DNA of 64,000 nt from RGIG7213 sp045545665 (lineage in GTDB: Bacteria; Bacillota; Clostridia; Oscillospirales; CAG-272). The notes under the pieces are model-generated. The model searched no databases. It was not told the DNA's origin and saw only the letters and a list, made by a program, of their open reading frames with translations. Every line of letters begins with the position of its first letter. The stretch's first letter is position 1. Position numbers and translations under genes: made by a program. Shown in pieces: positions 36,046-46,145 of the stretch. The stretch lies in the NCBI GenBank assembly GCA_045545665.1, contig JAZQBL010000039.1, positions 29,383 through 93,382 on the forward strand, in the 5' to 3' direction.

Positions 36046-38259
36046 TTATCTCGATACAGATTCAACGTCTTTTATAGCACGCAGACGTGTCATTATCTGA
36101 TACAGATGATTTGTATTTTTACAGCCTATCGTAAGGCTTATCGTTATTTCAGAATCAAAAGTTTGCATATTGATCGACAGAAGCGAAACGCGCATTTCGG
36201 CAACCGCCGTCGTAAGGTCGGCAACGATGCTTATGGAATTATGCGCCACAACGTTTATCGTTGCTTCGAATACGCCTTCGTTCGAGGCACCCGTTTCCCA
36301 CGATGCGGTTACAAATCTGTCTTTGTTTTCGTAATTCTCAAGCTGTGCCTTTATATTGGGGCAATCCGCTTTGTGAACGGATATTCCGAAGCCTTTTGTG
36401 ATAAATCCGATTATTGCATCCCCCGGGATCGGACTGCAGCATTTTGAGAACTTGACAACACATCCGTCAACACCGTCAATAATAACGCCGCTTGTGGACT
36501 TTTTGACCTTTTTCTTGCCTGCCTGTGCCATATCGTCAAGGCTCGGCTTTTCGTTTACAACAGGTTTTACAACTCTGTCAAATTCATCCTTGAGCTTGGT
36601 CGATATTTTCGCAACGGTAAGTCCGCCATAGCCGATGATATTGTACATATCGTCAACATCCTGTATACCGACACGTTTTGCAACGTTGAGAAGCACCTCG
36701 TTTTTCTGCGCTTCGGTACACGCACCGAACTTTTGGAACTCACGGTCTATTTCGACCTTGCCCATTGCAATATTTTCGTTACGCTGTTCTTTTTTGAACC
36801 ACTGGCGTATCTTGTTTCTCGCTTCGCTCGTTTTTACTATTTTGAGCCAATCTCTGCTCGGGCCTTTCGTTTGCGAGGATGTGATTATCTCGACGATCTC
36901 ACCGTTTGAAAGCTCACGGTCGATATTAACTATCATCCCGTTTACCTTCGCCCCCGTCATTTTATTTCCGACAGCTGAGTGTATTGCATACGCAAAGTCG
37001 ATAACGGTAGCACCGTTCGGCAGTGCGATAACGTCGCCTTTGGGAGTAAATGCAAAAACTTCATCCTGGAAAATATCTATTTTCAGAGCGTTCAGGAATT
37101 CCTCGGGGTCTTTCGTTTCGTTTTCCGTTTCGACAAATTCCGATATCCACTGAAGCTTTTTGTCTATGTCCGCGGAAGCGGTAGCACCCGTCTTATATTT
37201 CCAGTTTGCGGCAATTCCGTATTCTGCTATATGGTGCATCTCGTGCGTTCTTATCTGAACTTCAAAGGGAATACCGTCACGTCCTATAACGGTCGTGTGC
37301 AAGCTTCGGTACATATTCGGTTTAGGTGTCGATATATAATCCTTGAAACGGCCGGGAATAGATTTGAAAAGATCGTGGATTATACCGAGAACGGTATAAC
37401 ATTCAAGCTCTGTTTCAACGATTATACGCATTGCGTAAAAATCGTATATCTCATCAAAGCTCTTGTTCTGATTGTACATCTTTTTATAGATGCTGTATAC
37501 GGACTTCACACGGCCTTCCATTACGAACTCAATACCGTTTTCTTTGAGCTTTTCGGAGACGTAATCCTTTGCGTGCTGCAAAAAGTCTTTGTTTTCGCCG
37601 AACTTTTTGAGAATATCACGGCGCACCTCCTCGTATCCTATCGGGTCAAGATAGGAAAGAGACAGCTTTTCAAGCTCCTGCTTTATCTTCTGCATACCGA
37701 GTCTGTGTGCCAAAGGCGCGTAAACGTACATCGTTTCAAGCGCTATTTCTCTGCGTTTTCCCTCCGGCTTTGCGTCAAGTGTACGCATATTGTGAACTCT
37801 GTCACAAAGCTTGATAAAGAGCACGCGTATGTCCTTCGACATAGCTAAAAACATTTTTCTCAGATTTTCTATGTGCGCCTCTTCCTTGTCTTCAAAAGGA
37901 AATTCAACAAGCTTTGTAAGTCCGTCAACTATACGTGCGACAGATTCACCGAATTCCTTTTTTATCTTCCCGAGGTCGGTCTTGTCGGCGCAGTCCTCCA
38001 CGGTGTCGTGCAAAAGGGCTGCGCACACGGAATCCGTATCAAGCTCCATTCCCACAACTATCTGCGCTACGGAAACGGGATGGGATATATACGGTTCTCC
38101 GCTTTGTCTGAACTGTCCTTCGTGAAGCATTGCGGCGTAATCGTACGCTTTTACGATCTTTTCTTTGTCGTAATTCTTACCCGTTTCGTCAAGATCCTTC
38201 AAAAGCTGTTCTATGGTTGCGGGTTTTTGTATCATTATTTCATCGTTGTTTGAATTCAT
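36046..38259 (-). CDS. rel: bifunctional (p)ppGpp synthetase/hydrolase
   Basis: The 737-residue protein has an HD hydrolase domain (ISHPVSVAQIVV, LLHDTVEDC), a synthetase domain with RFKDYIS and YRSLHTTV, a TGS domain (FTPKGDVIALPNGATVIDFAY) and a C-terminal ACT domain. RFKD in the synthetase marks the bifunctional Rel class rather than monofunctional RelA. It controls the stringent response. The gene lies within the recJ-rel-dtd order common in Firmicutes. Confidence 0.96.
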   Translation of the reverse strand: MNSNNDEIMIQKPATIEQLLKDLDETGKNYDKEKIVKAYDYAAMLHEGQFRQSGEPYISHPVSVAQIVVGMELDTDSVCAALLHDTVEDCADKTDLGKIKKEFGESVARIVDGLTKLVEFPFEDKEEAHIENLRKMFLAMSKDIRVLFIKLCDRVHNMRTLDAKPEGKRREIALETMYVYAPLAHRLGMQKIKQELEKLSLSYLDPIGYEEVRRDILKKFGENKDFLQHAKDYVSEKLKENGIEFVMEGRVKSVYSIYKKMYNQNKSFDEIYDFYAMRIIVETELECYTVLGIIHDLFKSIPGRFKDYISTPKPNMYRSLHTTVIGRDGIPFEVQIRTHEMHHIAEYGIAANWKYKTGATASADIDKKLQWISEFVETENETKDPEEFLNALKIDIFQDEVFAFTPKGDVIALPNGATVIDFAYAIHSAVGNKMTGAKVNGMIVNIDRELSNGEIVEIITSSQTKGPSRDWLKIVKTSEARNKIRQWFKKEQRNENIAMGKVEIDREFQKFGACTEAQKNEVLLNVAKRVGIQDVDDMYNIIGYGGLTVAKISTKLKDEFDRVVKPVVNEKPSLDDMAQAGKKKVKKSTSGVIIDGVDGCVVKFSKCCSPIPGDAIIGFITKGFGISVHKADCPNIKAQLENYENKDRFVTASWETGASNEGVFEATINVVAHNSISIVADLTTAVAEMRVSLLSINMQTFDSEITISLTIGCKNTNHLYQIMTRLRAIKDVESVSR

Positions 38260-38274
38260 ATATTCACACTCTTA

Positions 38275-40410
38275 TTATTCAACCGAGCATATCGGCATTT
38301 CGTTAAGCTGTCTGAAAAGTGGGCAGGAATCAAGCGGCTTTTTCTCTTTTTGAGGTATTATTTCATAACGCATTAAAGCGGGACTTTCCCACGTACAGGA
38401 GATAAATCCCATACACTCGAAAATATCTGTTATAAGCGAAAGCTTTATGTAGTCCATATTCAGCTTACGTGATGCTGAATTTAAAAATACAAACGCCGTA
38501 TTATTCTTTTCTCTCTCTTTAAGGTACTTAAAGACCTTTGCACAGTCCTCTTTATCGGGTGCATATCTTTTTTCGGGAAGTATTCTGCCGTCTTTTATAT
38601 CCTCGCACAGATATTTTTTCGCTTCAAGCTCTTCGCACGTACTGCGGCAAAACTCGGCATCTCTGATTATCATCTGTCGTGTCTGCATATTTCTGTAATC
38701 GTTTATTCCGAGATTGAAAACGATATCTATGCAGTCACCCTCCGAAAATCCGAGTCTTTCGGGGGATCTTCCGAACATAACGCATTTATAAAGCTCCCCG
38801 TCTTTTTCAAGAGCTATGCGCGAATGCTTATTTGTGGCAGTTGACATAATGCTTTTGACACTGCAGTCTCTCAACAGGAAAAGCGGTGTCGGGTTTGATG
38901 TTCCGTACGGTTCGAGCGTCGATAATTCTTCCGCAAGCTCAAGGGATATTTCCTCATCTGTAAATTCAAAATCAACTTCGATCTTTTTCACCGTATCTTC
39001 ATCGCTTATGTTTTCGGAAGCATATTTTTCAAGCTTTTCTTTGAATTCATCAAGCTTTTGTCTTGTACACGTAAGACCTGCGGCAAGTGCGTGGCCGCCG
39101 AACTTTTCAAGCGTATCGGAACAGTGAGTAAGCGCTTCGTGAAGATTGAAGCCGTCAATGCTTCGTCCGGAACCTTTTCCCGTGTCGGGATCGTCTCCTT
39201 CAAATGATATCAATATGCACGGAAGATTATATTTTTCCGTCAGCTTCGATGCAACGATACCTATGACACCGTGATGCCAATTCTCGTGATGTATAACGAG
39301 AACACGCTGTGTTTTGTCTATCCCCTCTCGGTGTATGATCTCCTCTGCCTGCTGCATTATATTCATTTCTTCAGTCTGTCTTTGCACATTTGCCTGACAA
39401 AGCTCTTCTGCGATCTGCTGTGCCTCGCCCTTATCCTCAGTCAAAAGGAGTCTTACTGCCGTATTGGCAGAGCCCATTCTGCCTGCGGCGTTTATTCTCG
39501 GAGCCAGGGTGAAGCTTATAACGGATGAGGACATTTTTTTTGAATTATCTTCAACACCGCTCGCCTTCAGAAGAGCGTTAAGTCCGATATTTTTTGTTAC
39601 CGCAAGCTTATTGAGTCCGTAGCTTACTATAAGTCTGTTTTCATCCGCAAGCGGCATTACGTCCGCTATCGTTCCTATTGCGGTAAGATCGGAATAGTTT
39701 TTGCAAACGTCCATTATAGCTGACATTACAAGCTCATCGTCCTCGCTGTCCGTATACGCTTTACCTGTTGTAAGATACTGTTCACAGGCACATATAAGCT
39801 TGAAAACGACACCGACCCCGGCAAGCTCTTTAAAGGGATATTCGCTGTCGCGTCTTTTGGGATCGACAATGGCAACGGCATCGGGAAGAGTTTCCGCACA
39901 TTCGTGGTGATCCGTTATTACCGTATCAACGCCCAAAGATGCGGCGTACGCCACTTCATTCACGGCAGTTATTCCCGTATCGACTGTTATTATGAGCTTC
40001 GTTTTATTTTCTATAAGCTTTGATACTGCCGATGTGTTAAGTCCGTATCCTTCGCTCCCTCTGTTGGGAATGTAGTAATCAACGTCGGCACCGATCGTTT
40101 TAAGATACTTATACAAGTTACATACGCTCGTTATTCCGTCAACGTCGTAATCGCCGTAAACGGTTATCTTTTCACAGCGGTCGACGGCATCTATTATACG
40201 AACTACCGCCTTGTCCATATCCTTCATCAAGTACGGATCATACAGGACCGAGCAGTCTTTTTTCAAAAAATGAAGTGCGCTTTCTTCATCGCTGTATCCG
40301 CGTGCGCAAAGCAATGCCGCCGTCGGATATTCCACACCGATATTAAGAGAAAGCTCCTTTGCCGAGTACTTGTCGTACTCTTTCAGTATCCATTTATTTC
40401 TGCTCAGCAT
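38275..40410 (-). CDS. recJ: single-stranded-DNA exonuclease RecJ
   Basis: The protein has 711 residues from the ATG at 40408-40410, or three more from a GTG at 40417-40419. DHH motifs are intact: VYGDYDVDG, TDHHECAE, IADVMPL and NWHHGVIGI, followed by GSGRSIDG in DHHA1 and an OB domain. It digests 5' ssDNA in recombination and repair. It overlaps the end of the RseC-like gene. The C-terminal 150 residues, beyond the core of the E. coli enzyme (577 residues), are typical of Firmicutes. Confidence 0.95.
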   Translation of the reverse strand: MLSRNKWILKEYDKYSAKELSLNIGVEYPTAALLCARGYSDEESALHFLKKDCSVLYDPYLMKDMDKAVVRIIDAVDRCEKITVYGDYDVDGITSVCNLYKYLKTIGADVDYYIPNRGSEGYGLNTSAVSKLIENKTKLIITVDTGITAVNEVAYAASLGVDTVITDHHECAETLPDAVAIVDPKRRDSEYPFKELAGVGVVFKLICACEQYLTTGKAYTDSEDDELVMSAIMDVCKNYSDLTAIGTIADVMPLADENRLIVSYGLNKLAVTKNIGLNALLKASGVEDNSKKMSSSVISFTLAPRINAAGRMGSANTAVRLLLTEDKGEAQQIAEELCQANVQRQTEEMNIMQQAEEIIHREGIDKTQRVLVIHHENWHHGVIGIVASKLTEKYNLPCILISFEGDDPDTGKGSGRSIDGFNLHEALTHCSDTLEKFGGHALAAGLTCTRQKLDEFKEKLEKYASENISDEDTVKKIEVDFEFTDEEISLELAEELSTLEPYGTSNPTPLFLLRDCSVKSIMSTATNKHSRIALEKDGELYKCVMFGRSPERLGFSEGDCIDIVFNLGINDYRNMQTRQMIIRDAEFCRSTCEELEAKKYLCEDIKDGRILPEKRYAPDKEDCAKVFKYLKEREKNNTAFVFLNSASRKLNMDYIKLSLITDIFECMGFISCTWESPALMRYEIIPQKEKKPLDSCPLFRQLNEMPICSVE

Positions 40411-40855
40411 TATTTGCACCGTCCGTTTTCTTATTAAGTATCTTCGTTATTCTCATCTTATTTTTCTTCTTTTCGGTTTTTTTCTCAATTACGAGTATCA
40501 CTGCAAAAGAAATAATGACACCCGCAACAGCACCGAGCGGTGCATACTCACTTCTGACAAAATACGTTACCGCATAAAGCATTCCCGCTATAACAAGAGG
40601 CAATATAAATATCAGCGCCGCCGTTGCTATAACGTGTCCCGACGGAGATTCAACCATAACCTCGTCGTTCAATTCGGCACCTATTGAATTATCGACCTCC
40701 GCTTCAAACTTATCGTCGCCGAGAAAGATATCGCACGCCGTGCAGACCTTACCGTCTTTATTTGCGTGGCACGCCTCGCATGCGCTTTTTCTTTCGGCGA
40801 TGACCGTTGCCGTACCGTTTTTATTCACTTTTTTCACGGTGCATTTTGCCGTCAT
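40394..40855 (-). CDS. RseC/MucC-family membrane protein
   Basis: The 153-residue protein has a cysteine-rich N-terminus (CEACHANKDGKVCTAC), a central beta region, and two membrane helices at 80-98 and 105-125, the RseC/SoxR-reducing-system architecture. In Clostridia such proteins are often linked to electron-transport complexes, which are not visible here. Its end overlaps the start of recJ. Confidence 0.88.
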   Translation of the reverse strand: MTAKCTVKKVNKNGTATVIAERKSACEACHANKDGKVCTACDIFLGDDKFEAEVDNSIGAELNDEVMVESPSGHVIATAALIFILPLVIAGMLYAVTYFVRSEYAPLGAVAGVIISFAVILVIEKKTEKKKNKMRITKILNKKTDGANNAEQK

Positions 40856-40863
40856 TTTTTCTC

Positions 40864-42429
40864 CTATTCCGACTGCATGACCGCACGTGCGGCCTTCATT
40901 CCGTCTATTGCGGCACTCGTGATACCGCCCGCGTATCCTGCACCCTCACCGCACGGATATATTCCGCTTATACCGTGACAGCGCATATCTTCGTCTCTTT
41001 GGATCCTGACAGGTGAGGACGTACGTGTTTCAACACCCGTAAGCGGTACACCGCTTTTTGCAAATCCTTTTATTTTTCTGTCGAAGGATAAAAGTCCCTC
41101 TTTGAGTGTTTGTGTTATAAAATCCGGAAATACCGAATTAAGATCGCAAACGGAATATTTACCGTTCATATACGACGGAGTATATTCGGGAACGCTTCCG
41201 GTTTTTCCTTTCAAAAGATCACCGACTGTCATAACGGGTGCCGAATAGTCGCCGCCTGCAATTTTATACGCTCTTTTTTCGAGATCTCTTTGAAACTCTA
41301 TCGCTCCGATCGGTGTGTTTCCGTAATCGCTCGGCAATACCGATACGCACACGGCGGAGTTTGCATATATGCCGTCACGTGCGCTGTAGCTCATTCCGTT
41401 TGTGCATATTTCCTCACCCTCCGATGATGAAGGAACAACAACGCCGCCCGGACACATACAAAACGTGTATACACCGCGTCCGTTTCCTGCTTTACTGTCA
41501 GAAAGCGAATACTCGCCTTTGGGAAGGATATCGGCGTATTTTTCGCAAAGATTACCGTAAAGCCCTCTGTTTATATCGCTTTGCAGATGTTCTATTCTGA
41601 CACCTACGGAATACGGCTTAGGAGTTATAAGCACGCCTTTTTTCTCAAGCATACCGTACGTATCACGTGCGCTGTGACCGATGGCGAGAATGACAGCATC
41701 AAATACGTTTTCGTCACCGTTTGATGCTCTCACCCTGACTTTACCCGAAACGGGTGATATATCGTCAACTCTTGTGTTATAAAATATTTTTCCGCCGTTT
41801 TTTTCGACCTCGTCGGATATCCCCTCGACCACGTTTCTCAGAATATCCGTTCCGACGTGCGGTTTTGCACTCGTCAGCACCGTTTTCGGCGCACCGAATT
41901 TAACGAGTGTGCGAAGTACGTATTCACAAGCAGGATCGTTTATTCTCGTATACAGCTTTCCATCGGAAAACGTACCTGCTCCGCCTGCGCCGAACTGTAT
42001 GTTCGATTCGGTGTTCAGCTCCCCGCCTGCCATAAAAGTTTCGACGTGTGCCGTTCTTTCTTTTACGGATGCTCCCCGCTCATATATGACGGGCGCAAAT
42101 CCATACTGCGTAAGCAAAAGAGATGCAAACATTCCGGCAGGGCCGAAACCGACGACACACACACTTTTCTTTGACGTCGGCTCTACGGTAAATTCTTCTC
42201 TTTCATAAAGCTGCGCGCCCTTTACAAACGGCACTTTTTCGCCTTCAAAGCTTGCCAGAACCGAATAAACGTAAAGCGGATCATGCCTTTTCCGCACGTC
42301 AAGTGATTTTTTATAAACGGAAAGCGTGTATCCGTCAGCGCATCCGATACGGCGTTTTGCTTCATTGAATACGGCGTTTTCACTTGAAGTTATCGGGAGC
42401 TTTATATCCTTAATCAGCAGTTTTTTCAT
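40864..42429 (-). CDS. FAD-dependent oxidoreductase (COG2509-type)
   Basis: The 521-residue flavoprotein has an N-terminal extension of 80 residues, then GFGPAGMFASL (FAD binding), GAGGAGTFSDGKL, CMCPGGVVV and the C-terminal YPCGEGAGYAGGI. This is the uncharacterised COG2509 dehydrogenase family, whose substrate is not known. Its start overlaps the end of the CdaR-like gene by 20 bases. Confidence 0.9.
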   Translation of the reverse strand: MKKLLIKDIKLPITSSENAVFNEAKRRIGCADGYTLSVYKKSLDVRKRHDPLYVYSVLASFEGEKVPFVKGAQLYEREEFTVEPTSKKSVCVVGFGPAGMFASLLLTQYGFAPVIYERGASVKERTAHVETFMAGGELNTESNIQFGAGGAGTFSDGKLYTRINDPACEYVLRTLVKFGAPKTVLTSAKPHVGTDILRNVVEGISDEVEKNGGKIFYNTRVDDISPVSGKVRVRASNGDENVFDAVILAIGHSARDTYGMLEKKGVLITPKPYSVGVRIEHLQSDINRGLYGNLCEKYADILPKGEYSLSDSKAGNGRGVYTFCMCPGGVVVPSSSEGEEICTNGMSYSARDGIYANSAVCVSVLPSDYGNTPIGAIEFQRDLEKRAYKIAGGDYSAPVMTVGDLLKGKTGSVPEYTPSYMNGKYSVCDLNSVFPDFITQTLKEGLLSFDRKIKGFAKSGVPLTGVETRTSSPVRIQRDEDMRCHGISGIYPCGEGAGYAGGITSAAIDGMKAARAVMQSE

Positions 42430-43705
42430 AAATACTTACCGGTACGTAATAAGAGCCGAGAACGTATGCTTTTCCGTTTTCGACAGGTGTTTTCAGCGTT
42501 ACGCTTGCTTCCAGGTTGTACCTTCCTTCATATTCCGTTATCTGTGAAAAATCTATCACAACACGTATATCGTTTTCGGACAGAGTCGAATAATACTGAC
42601 TGTTTTTATCAACTCGCACCGATACTTTAAGACTTGTTACTACGACCGCAAATCCTTTGTCTTCCGGAAGATTTTTCGCTTCTACATTTTCCGTGTTGAA
42701 GTTATAATTCTTAACCGCGGTCGATATATGTTCAATATTTATCTGCGCTTCCTGGACAGAACTTAAATTCTCAATACCTTCGGGAAGAACGACCGCCTTT
42801 TTGAATACCGTATCTTCCGTTATAAGCGTTTCATCAATTTTTATAACGGTTATACTGTCGATAGCATCAACGGTATCACTGTCACCTCTTATAATAATGG
42901 TAGGCGGAGTTACTGTTATTTTGGTGTTTTCCTCATTAAAATATCCGTAGGTAGATTCCACAACAAGCGGTATTTCTTTTTCTTTGAGGACCGAAACCTT
43001 TACGGTCACCTCATCGACAGACGTTTTCACGTAAGGGCTCGAATATTCTTCGCCGTCGGCTGTGTACAGCTTCACCTTTGAAACGACCGTAACAGAGTCG
43101 CTTATTACACCGGGAGAGACCGTTGCCATAGCATACGATATTTTATCAAGCTCGTCAACAGGTCCTTCAACGGTTATGACAGTTGAGCTTTTCACCTCAG
43201 CAAAGATCGTACAACCTGTGGGTATCTGATAATCGGTCGTTTTCACCTGCACGGGGATCTGCTTTTTCTGATTCACCGAAATATAGACTGTTATCTGTTC
43301 GGGGTAAATACTTTCGACCGTCAATCCGTTTTCAAGCGTGACGTTTACAGAAAGGGTATACATTCCCGCTTTTGTTATTCCGCTTGCATCGACATATGCG
43401 TTGATATCGTCGGAATTCAAGTCCGAAACGTCGGAATATCTTCCCTTCACCGATACGTCGGCAAGTTCACCGCTTCCGTATATAACGGAAAGTCCGTTTT
43501 CAACGCCCGTCACGTTTATAACGTTTCCGGTAACAGTTTTACTTTGTAACGTGCTGTCCGTGCCGACAGCATAAAACCATATAAGAAATGCGGCAAGGAC
43601 CGCAAGAACCTTTGCTATATGGTCGAATATCCTGTTTTTCTTGACCTTGTATTCGCCGTCTGTAGATATATCGACCTCTTCATTTACGAGTCTTTCTTCC
43701 GCCAT
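42410..43705 (-). CDS. cdaR: CdaR/YbbR-domain protein, regulator of diadenylate cyclase
   Basis: The 431-residue protein has one N-terminal membrane helix (about 28-47) and repeated extracellular YbbR domains of 80-90 residues, four by rough count. Motifs such as TVSPGVISDSVTV recur in form. CdaR controls the CdaA diadenylate cyclase, encoded two bases upstream. No glmM follows, unlike in many Firmicutes; the next gene is the FAD protein. Confidence 0.92.
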   Translation of the reverse strand: MAEERLVNEEVDISTDGEYKVKKNRIFDHIAKVLAVLAAFLIWFYAVGTDSTLQSKTVTGNVINVTGVENGLSVIYGSGELADVSVKGRYSDVSDLNSDDINAYVDASGITKAGMYTLSVNVTLENGLTVESIYPEQITVYISVNQKKQIPVQVKTTDYQIPTGCTIFAEVKSSTVITVEGPVDELDKISYAMATVSPGVISDSVTVVSKVKLYTADGEEYSSPYVKTSVDEVTVKVSVLKEKEIPLVVESTYGYFNEENTKITVTPPTIIIRGDSDTVDAIDSITVIKIDETLITEDTVFKKAVVLPEGIENLSSVQEAQINIEHISTAVKNYNFNTENVEAKNLPEDKGFAVVVTSLKVSVRVDKNSQYYSTLSENDIRVVIDFSQITEYEGRYNLEASVTLKTPVENGKAYVLGSYYVPVSIYEKTAD

Positions 43706-43707
43706 CG

Positions 43708-44592
43708 TTATATCTGTTCCTTTTCATGTGTTTTGTTTGATTTATTGTCTTTCTTCTGTTCTTTGCCGTTTTGCGGTTTTTTGGGAAGCAGTAAAGCTGT
43801 CAGCTGATTGTTTAAAGAATTATAGTCAAAATTACGTCTCAGCTCACCGTTTATCGCTATTGATATCATACCGTTTTCTTCACTGACCACAATGACGACC
43901 GCGTCACTGTTTTCGCTCATCCCTATTGCCGCTCTGTGGCGTGTACCGAGATTGGGATCTATTTCACTGCTCGTTGAAAGCGGCAGAAAGCATCCTGCGG
44001 CGTACAGCTTATTACCAACTATAACGGCGGCACCGTCGTGAAGCGGTGCGTTTTTAAAAAAGACGTTTTTAATAAGGAGTGATGAAACTGTCGCATTTAT
44101 AACCGTTCCCGTTTTTATAATGTCGCCGAGCTTCGTCGTCCTTTCAATAACTATGAGCGCACCCGTCTTTATTTTCGCCATATCGCATACAGCATCACAT
44201 ATATTCGTTACGAGAGCTGTCGTTTCCGTTACAGATTTTTGCTCACCTATATTACGCAAACTCTTGAACGGCTCACCGCCGACCTTTTCCAAAGCCGAAC
44301 GAAGCTCGGGCTGAAAAAGAACGATGATCGAAATAATACCGACCTGGAAAATATTAGAAAGCAAAAATTTCAGAGCATGCATTTGCGTAAACTCACTGAC
44401 CACAAACACAAGCAGCAGCAAGAGAACGCCCGCAGCAAGCTTACCTGCACGTCTGTCACGTATGAACTTATAAAATTGGTAAAGTAAAAACGCAACTATC
44501 GCAATATCTATATAATCTATCACACCCATCGATTTGATCTGTGAAAGAATATCAGTCAACAGATCGCCGGCGGTATTAAAAAATTCAGTCAT
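43708..44592 (-). CDS. cdaA: membrane diadenylate cyclase CdaA
   Basis: The protein has 294 residues from MTEFF, with GGGAGG five bases upstream; an ATG four codons earlier lacks such a site. Three N-terminal membrane helices precede the DAC domain with the active-site motifs LHDGAAVI and GTRHRAAIG. It makes c-di-AMP from two ATP. It is the first gene of the minus-strand run that continues to 24.2 kb. Confidence 0.96.
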   Translation of the reverse strand: MTEFFNTAGDLLTDILSQIKSMGVIDYIDIAIVAFLLYQFYKFIRDRRAGKLAAGVLLLLLVFVVSEFTQMHALKFLLSNIFQVGIISIIVLFQPELRSALEKVGGEPFKSLRNIGEQKSVTETTALVTNICDAVCDMAKIKTGALIVIERTTKLGDIIKTGTVINATVSSLLIKNVFFKNAPLHDGAAVIVGNKLYAAGCFLPLSTSSEIDPNLGTRHRAAIGMSENSDAVVIVVSEENGMISIAINGELRRNFDYNSLNNQLTALLLPKKPQNGKEQKKDNKSNKTHEKEQI

Positions 44593-44711
44593 AGTGCCTC
44601 CCATTATAGTAATATATTAATATTATCACACATTAATATTTAAATCAATTAATAAAACATAAACTATTTAATAACTTATTAATCGCGTTTAGACCGTTTG
44701 GAATAAAAGTA

Positions 44712-44740
44712 TTGATTTTTCGGGATTTCTATGATATAAT
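44712..44740 (+). promoter_or_regulatory. promoter of the acyltransferase gene
   Basis: TTGATT and TATAAT are 17 bp apart, with TG one base before the -10 (extended -10). The divergent cdaA promoter must lie in the same 176-base gap, but I cannot place it with confidence. Confidence 0.75.
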
Positions 44741-44768
44741 TTAAAAAATCTTTTTTTCGGAGGCTTTG

Positions 44769-45362
44769 ATGAAATCGTTTGTTTTCTCACCTCGTTGCTT
44801 CATCGCAGATATTATATATTTGATGAGCGGCGCACCCGTAAAGAAATTGATTGACGACGACGTTGACAGATTTTTGAAATGGAGTTCATTTAAGAGCAAA
44901 AACAAAATTGCACGTCTTAACTGTTGTTTGGTGAAGTACAAGGAATTCAGGAGCATTTTCCGATTCAGAGAAAGACACCATAAATTTTTGCTCTCTTTGA
45001 CAACCCCCTTTCTTCCCTATTTGAAAACGATAGAATTCGGCGGAGGAGGCATAGGCGGAGGATTGCTTGTTTCGCATTACCACGCTGTAATTTTTCCAAG
45101 AGAAGCAGGTAAAAATCTGAGAGTGGGCCCGGGAGTTGTCATCGGCAGAAACAACGGCGATTTTCCCTATATAGGTGATAACGTATACATCGCCGCAAAT
45201 TCAACCGTCATCGGCGGAATACATATAGGAAACAACGTCATTATAGGTGCAGGCTCCGTAGTTACAAAGGACATCCCCGACAACTGTGTGTACGCAGGCA
45301 ATCCTGCAAAATTTATAAAACACATAGATAACGACGAAAATCTTCTTAACGAAATTATGTAA
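44769..45362 (+). CDS. serine acetyltransferase-like left-handed beta-helix protein
   Basis: The 197-residue protein has a helical N-terminus and then hexapeptide repeats: LRVGPGVVIG, IGDNVYIAANSTVIGG, IGNNVIIGAGSVVTKD and the end VYAGNPAKFI. The active-site His is in VSHYHAV. It resembles CysE and the sugar/surface O-acetyltransferases; no cysteine gene lies nearby, so a surface-glycan role is as likely. CGGAGG precedes the ATG; a TTG three bases earlier is less likely. Confidence 0.82.
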   Translation: MKSFVFSPRCFIADIIYLMSGAPVKKLIDDDVDRFLKWSSFKSKNKIARLNCCLVKYKEFRSIFRFRERHHKFLLSLTTPFLPYLKTIEFGGGGIGGGLLVSHYHAVIFPREAGKNLRVGPGVVIGRNNGDFPYIGDNVYIAANSTVIGGIHIGNNVIIGAGSVVTKDIPDNCVYAGNPAKFIKHIDNDENLLNEIM

Positions 45363-45416
45363 GCACGACCTACTCAATAATTTACAAAAAGTTAAAAAAC
45401 ATAGCGGTATTTTAAT

Positions 45417-45445
45417 TTTACAAATAAGACGAATTATGATATAAT
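45417..45445 (+). promoter_or_regulatory. promoter of the ATPase-kor-isp operon
   Basis: TTTACA and TATAAT are 17 bp apart, with an extended -10. It lies 33 bases before the P-loop ATPase start; no other promoter was found between it and ispF, so all seven genes may share it. Confidence 0.75.
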
Positions 45446-45477
45446 ATGTGATAATTCAATAAATTACGGTGATTTTT

Positions 45478-46137
45478 ATGGACATTTCTTCAAAACTTAT
45501 AATAGTAACCGGGCATTTCGGTTCGGGAAAAACGAACATTGCCGTAAATCTTGCCCTTTCACTTACCGAAAAAGGTGAAAAAGTTACGCTTGTAGACTTC
45601 GATACGGTAAATCCGTACTTCCGCTCAAAGGATTCCCAAAAGCTTATGGAAAGCCGCGGTGTGCAAGTTATCGCGCCCAAATTTGCAAATTCAAACGTTG
45701 ATATACCGTCTATACCTGCAGAGGTATACTCCGTTTTCGAGAAAATAAAAAACGGTGAAACGTGTATTTTCGACGTTGGCGGCGACAGTCTCGGCGCGGC
45801 GGCGCTCGGCTTTTTCAACAAAGAGATAATCTCTTCGGGATACGAAATGATGTACGTATTCAATATGTACAGACCTATCACCGAAACACCCGAAGGCGCG
45901 CTTTCGGTAATGAAAGAAATACAGCAAAGAAGCAGGCTCAAATGTACTTGCTGTATTAACAATTCAAATCTTGGAAAATTCACTCGCAAAGAGGATATTG
46001 AGGCTTCCTACGAATATGCGGAGTCATTCTCTTCTCTTTCGGGATTGAATATAAAATTCACCTGTGCCGCAGAAGGCATAACGCTTTCAGACGGTGAGGT
46101 ATTCGAAATCAAAAATATAACCAAAGAGTTATTTTAG
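45478..46137 (+). CDS. MinD/CobQ-like P-loop ATPase
   Basis: The 219-residue protein has Walker A GHFGSGKTN, then LVDFDTVNPYF and FDVGGD, as in ParA/MinD/CobQ-like ATPases. It lacks the deviant KGGxGK loop. It sits eight bases before korD with no terminator, so it is probably co-transcribed with the oxidoreductase and may assist its assembly or regulation; that is inference. An upstream in-frame GTG at 45469 lacks a ribosome-binding site. Confidence 0.75.
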   Translation: MDISSKLIIVTGHFGSGKTNIAVNLALSLTEKGEKVTLVDFDTVNPYFRSKDSQKLMESRGVQVIAPKFANSNVDIPSIPAEVYSVFEKIKNGETCIFDVGGDSLGAAALGFFNKEIISSGYEMMYVFNMYRPITETPEGALSVMKEIQQRSRLKCTCCINNSNLGKFTRKEDIEASYEYAESFSSLSGLNIKFTCAAEGITLSDGEVFEIKNITKELF

Positions 46138-46145
46138 GAGGAATT

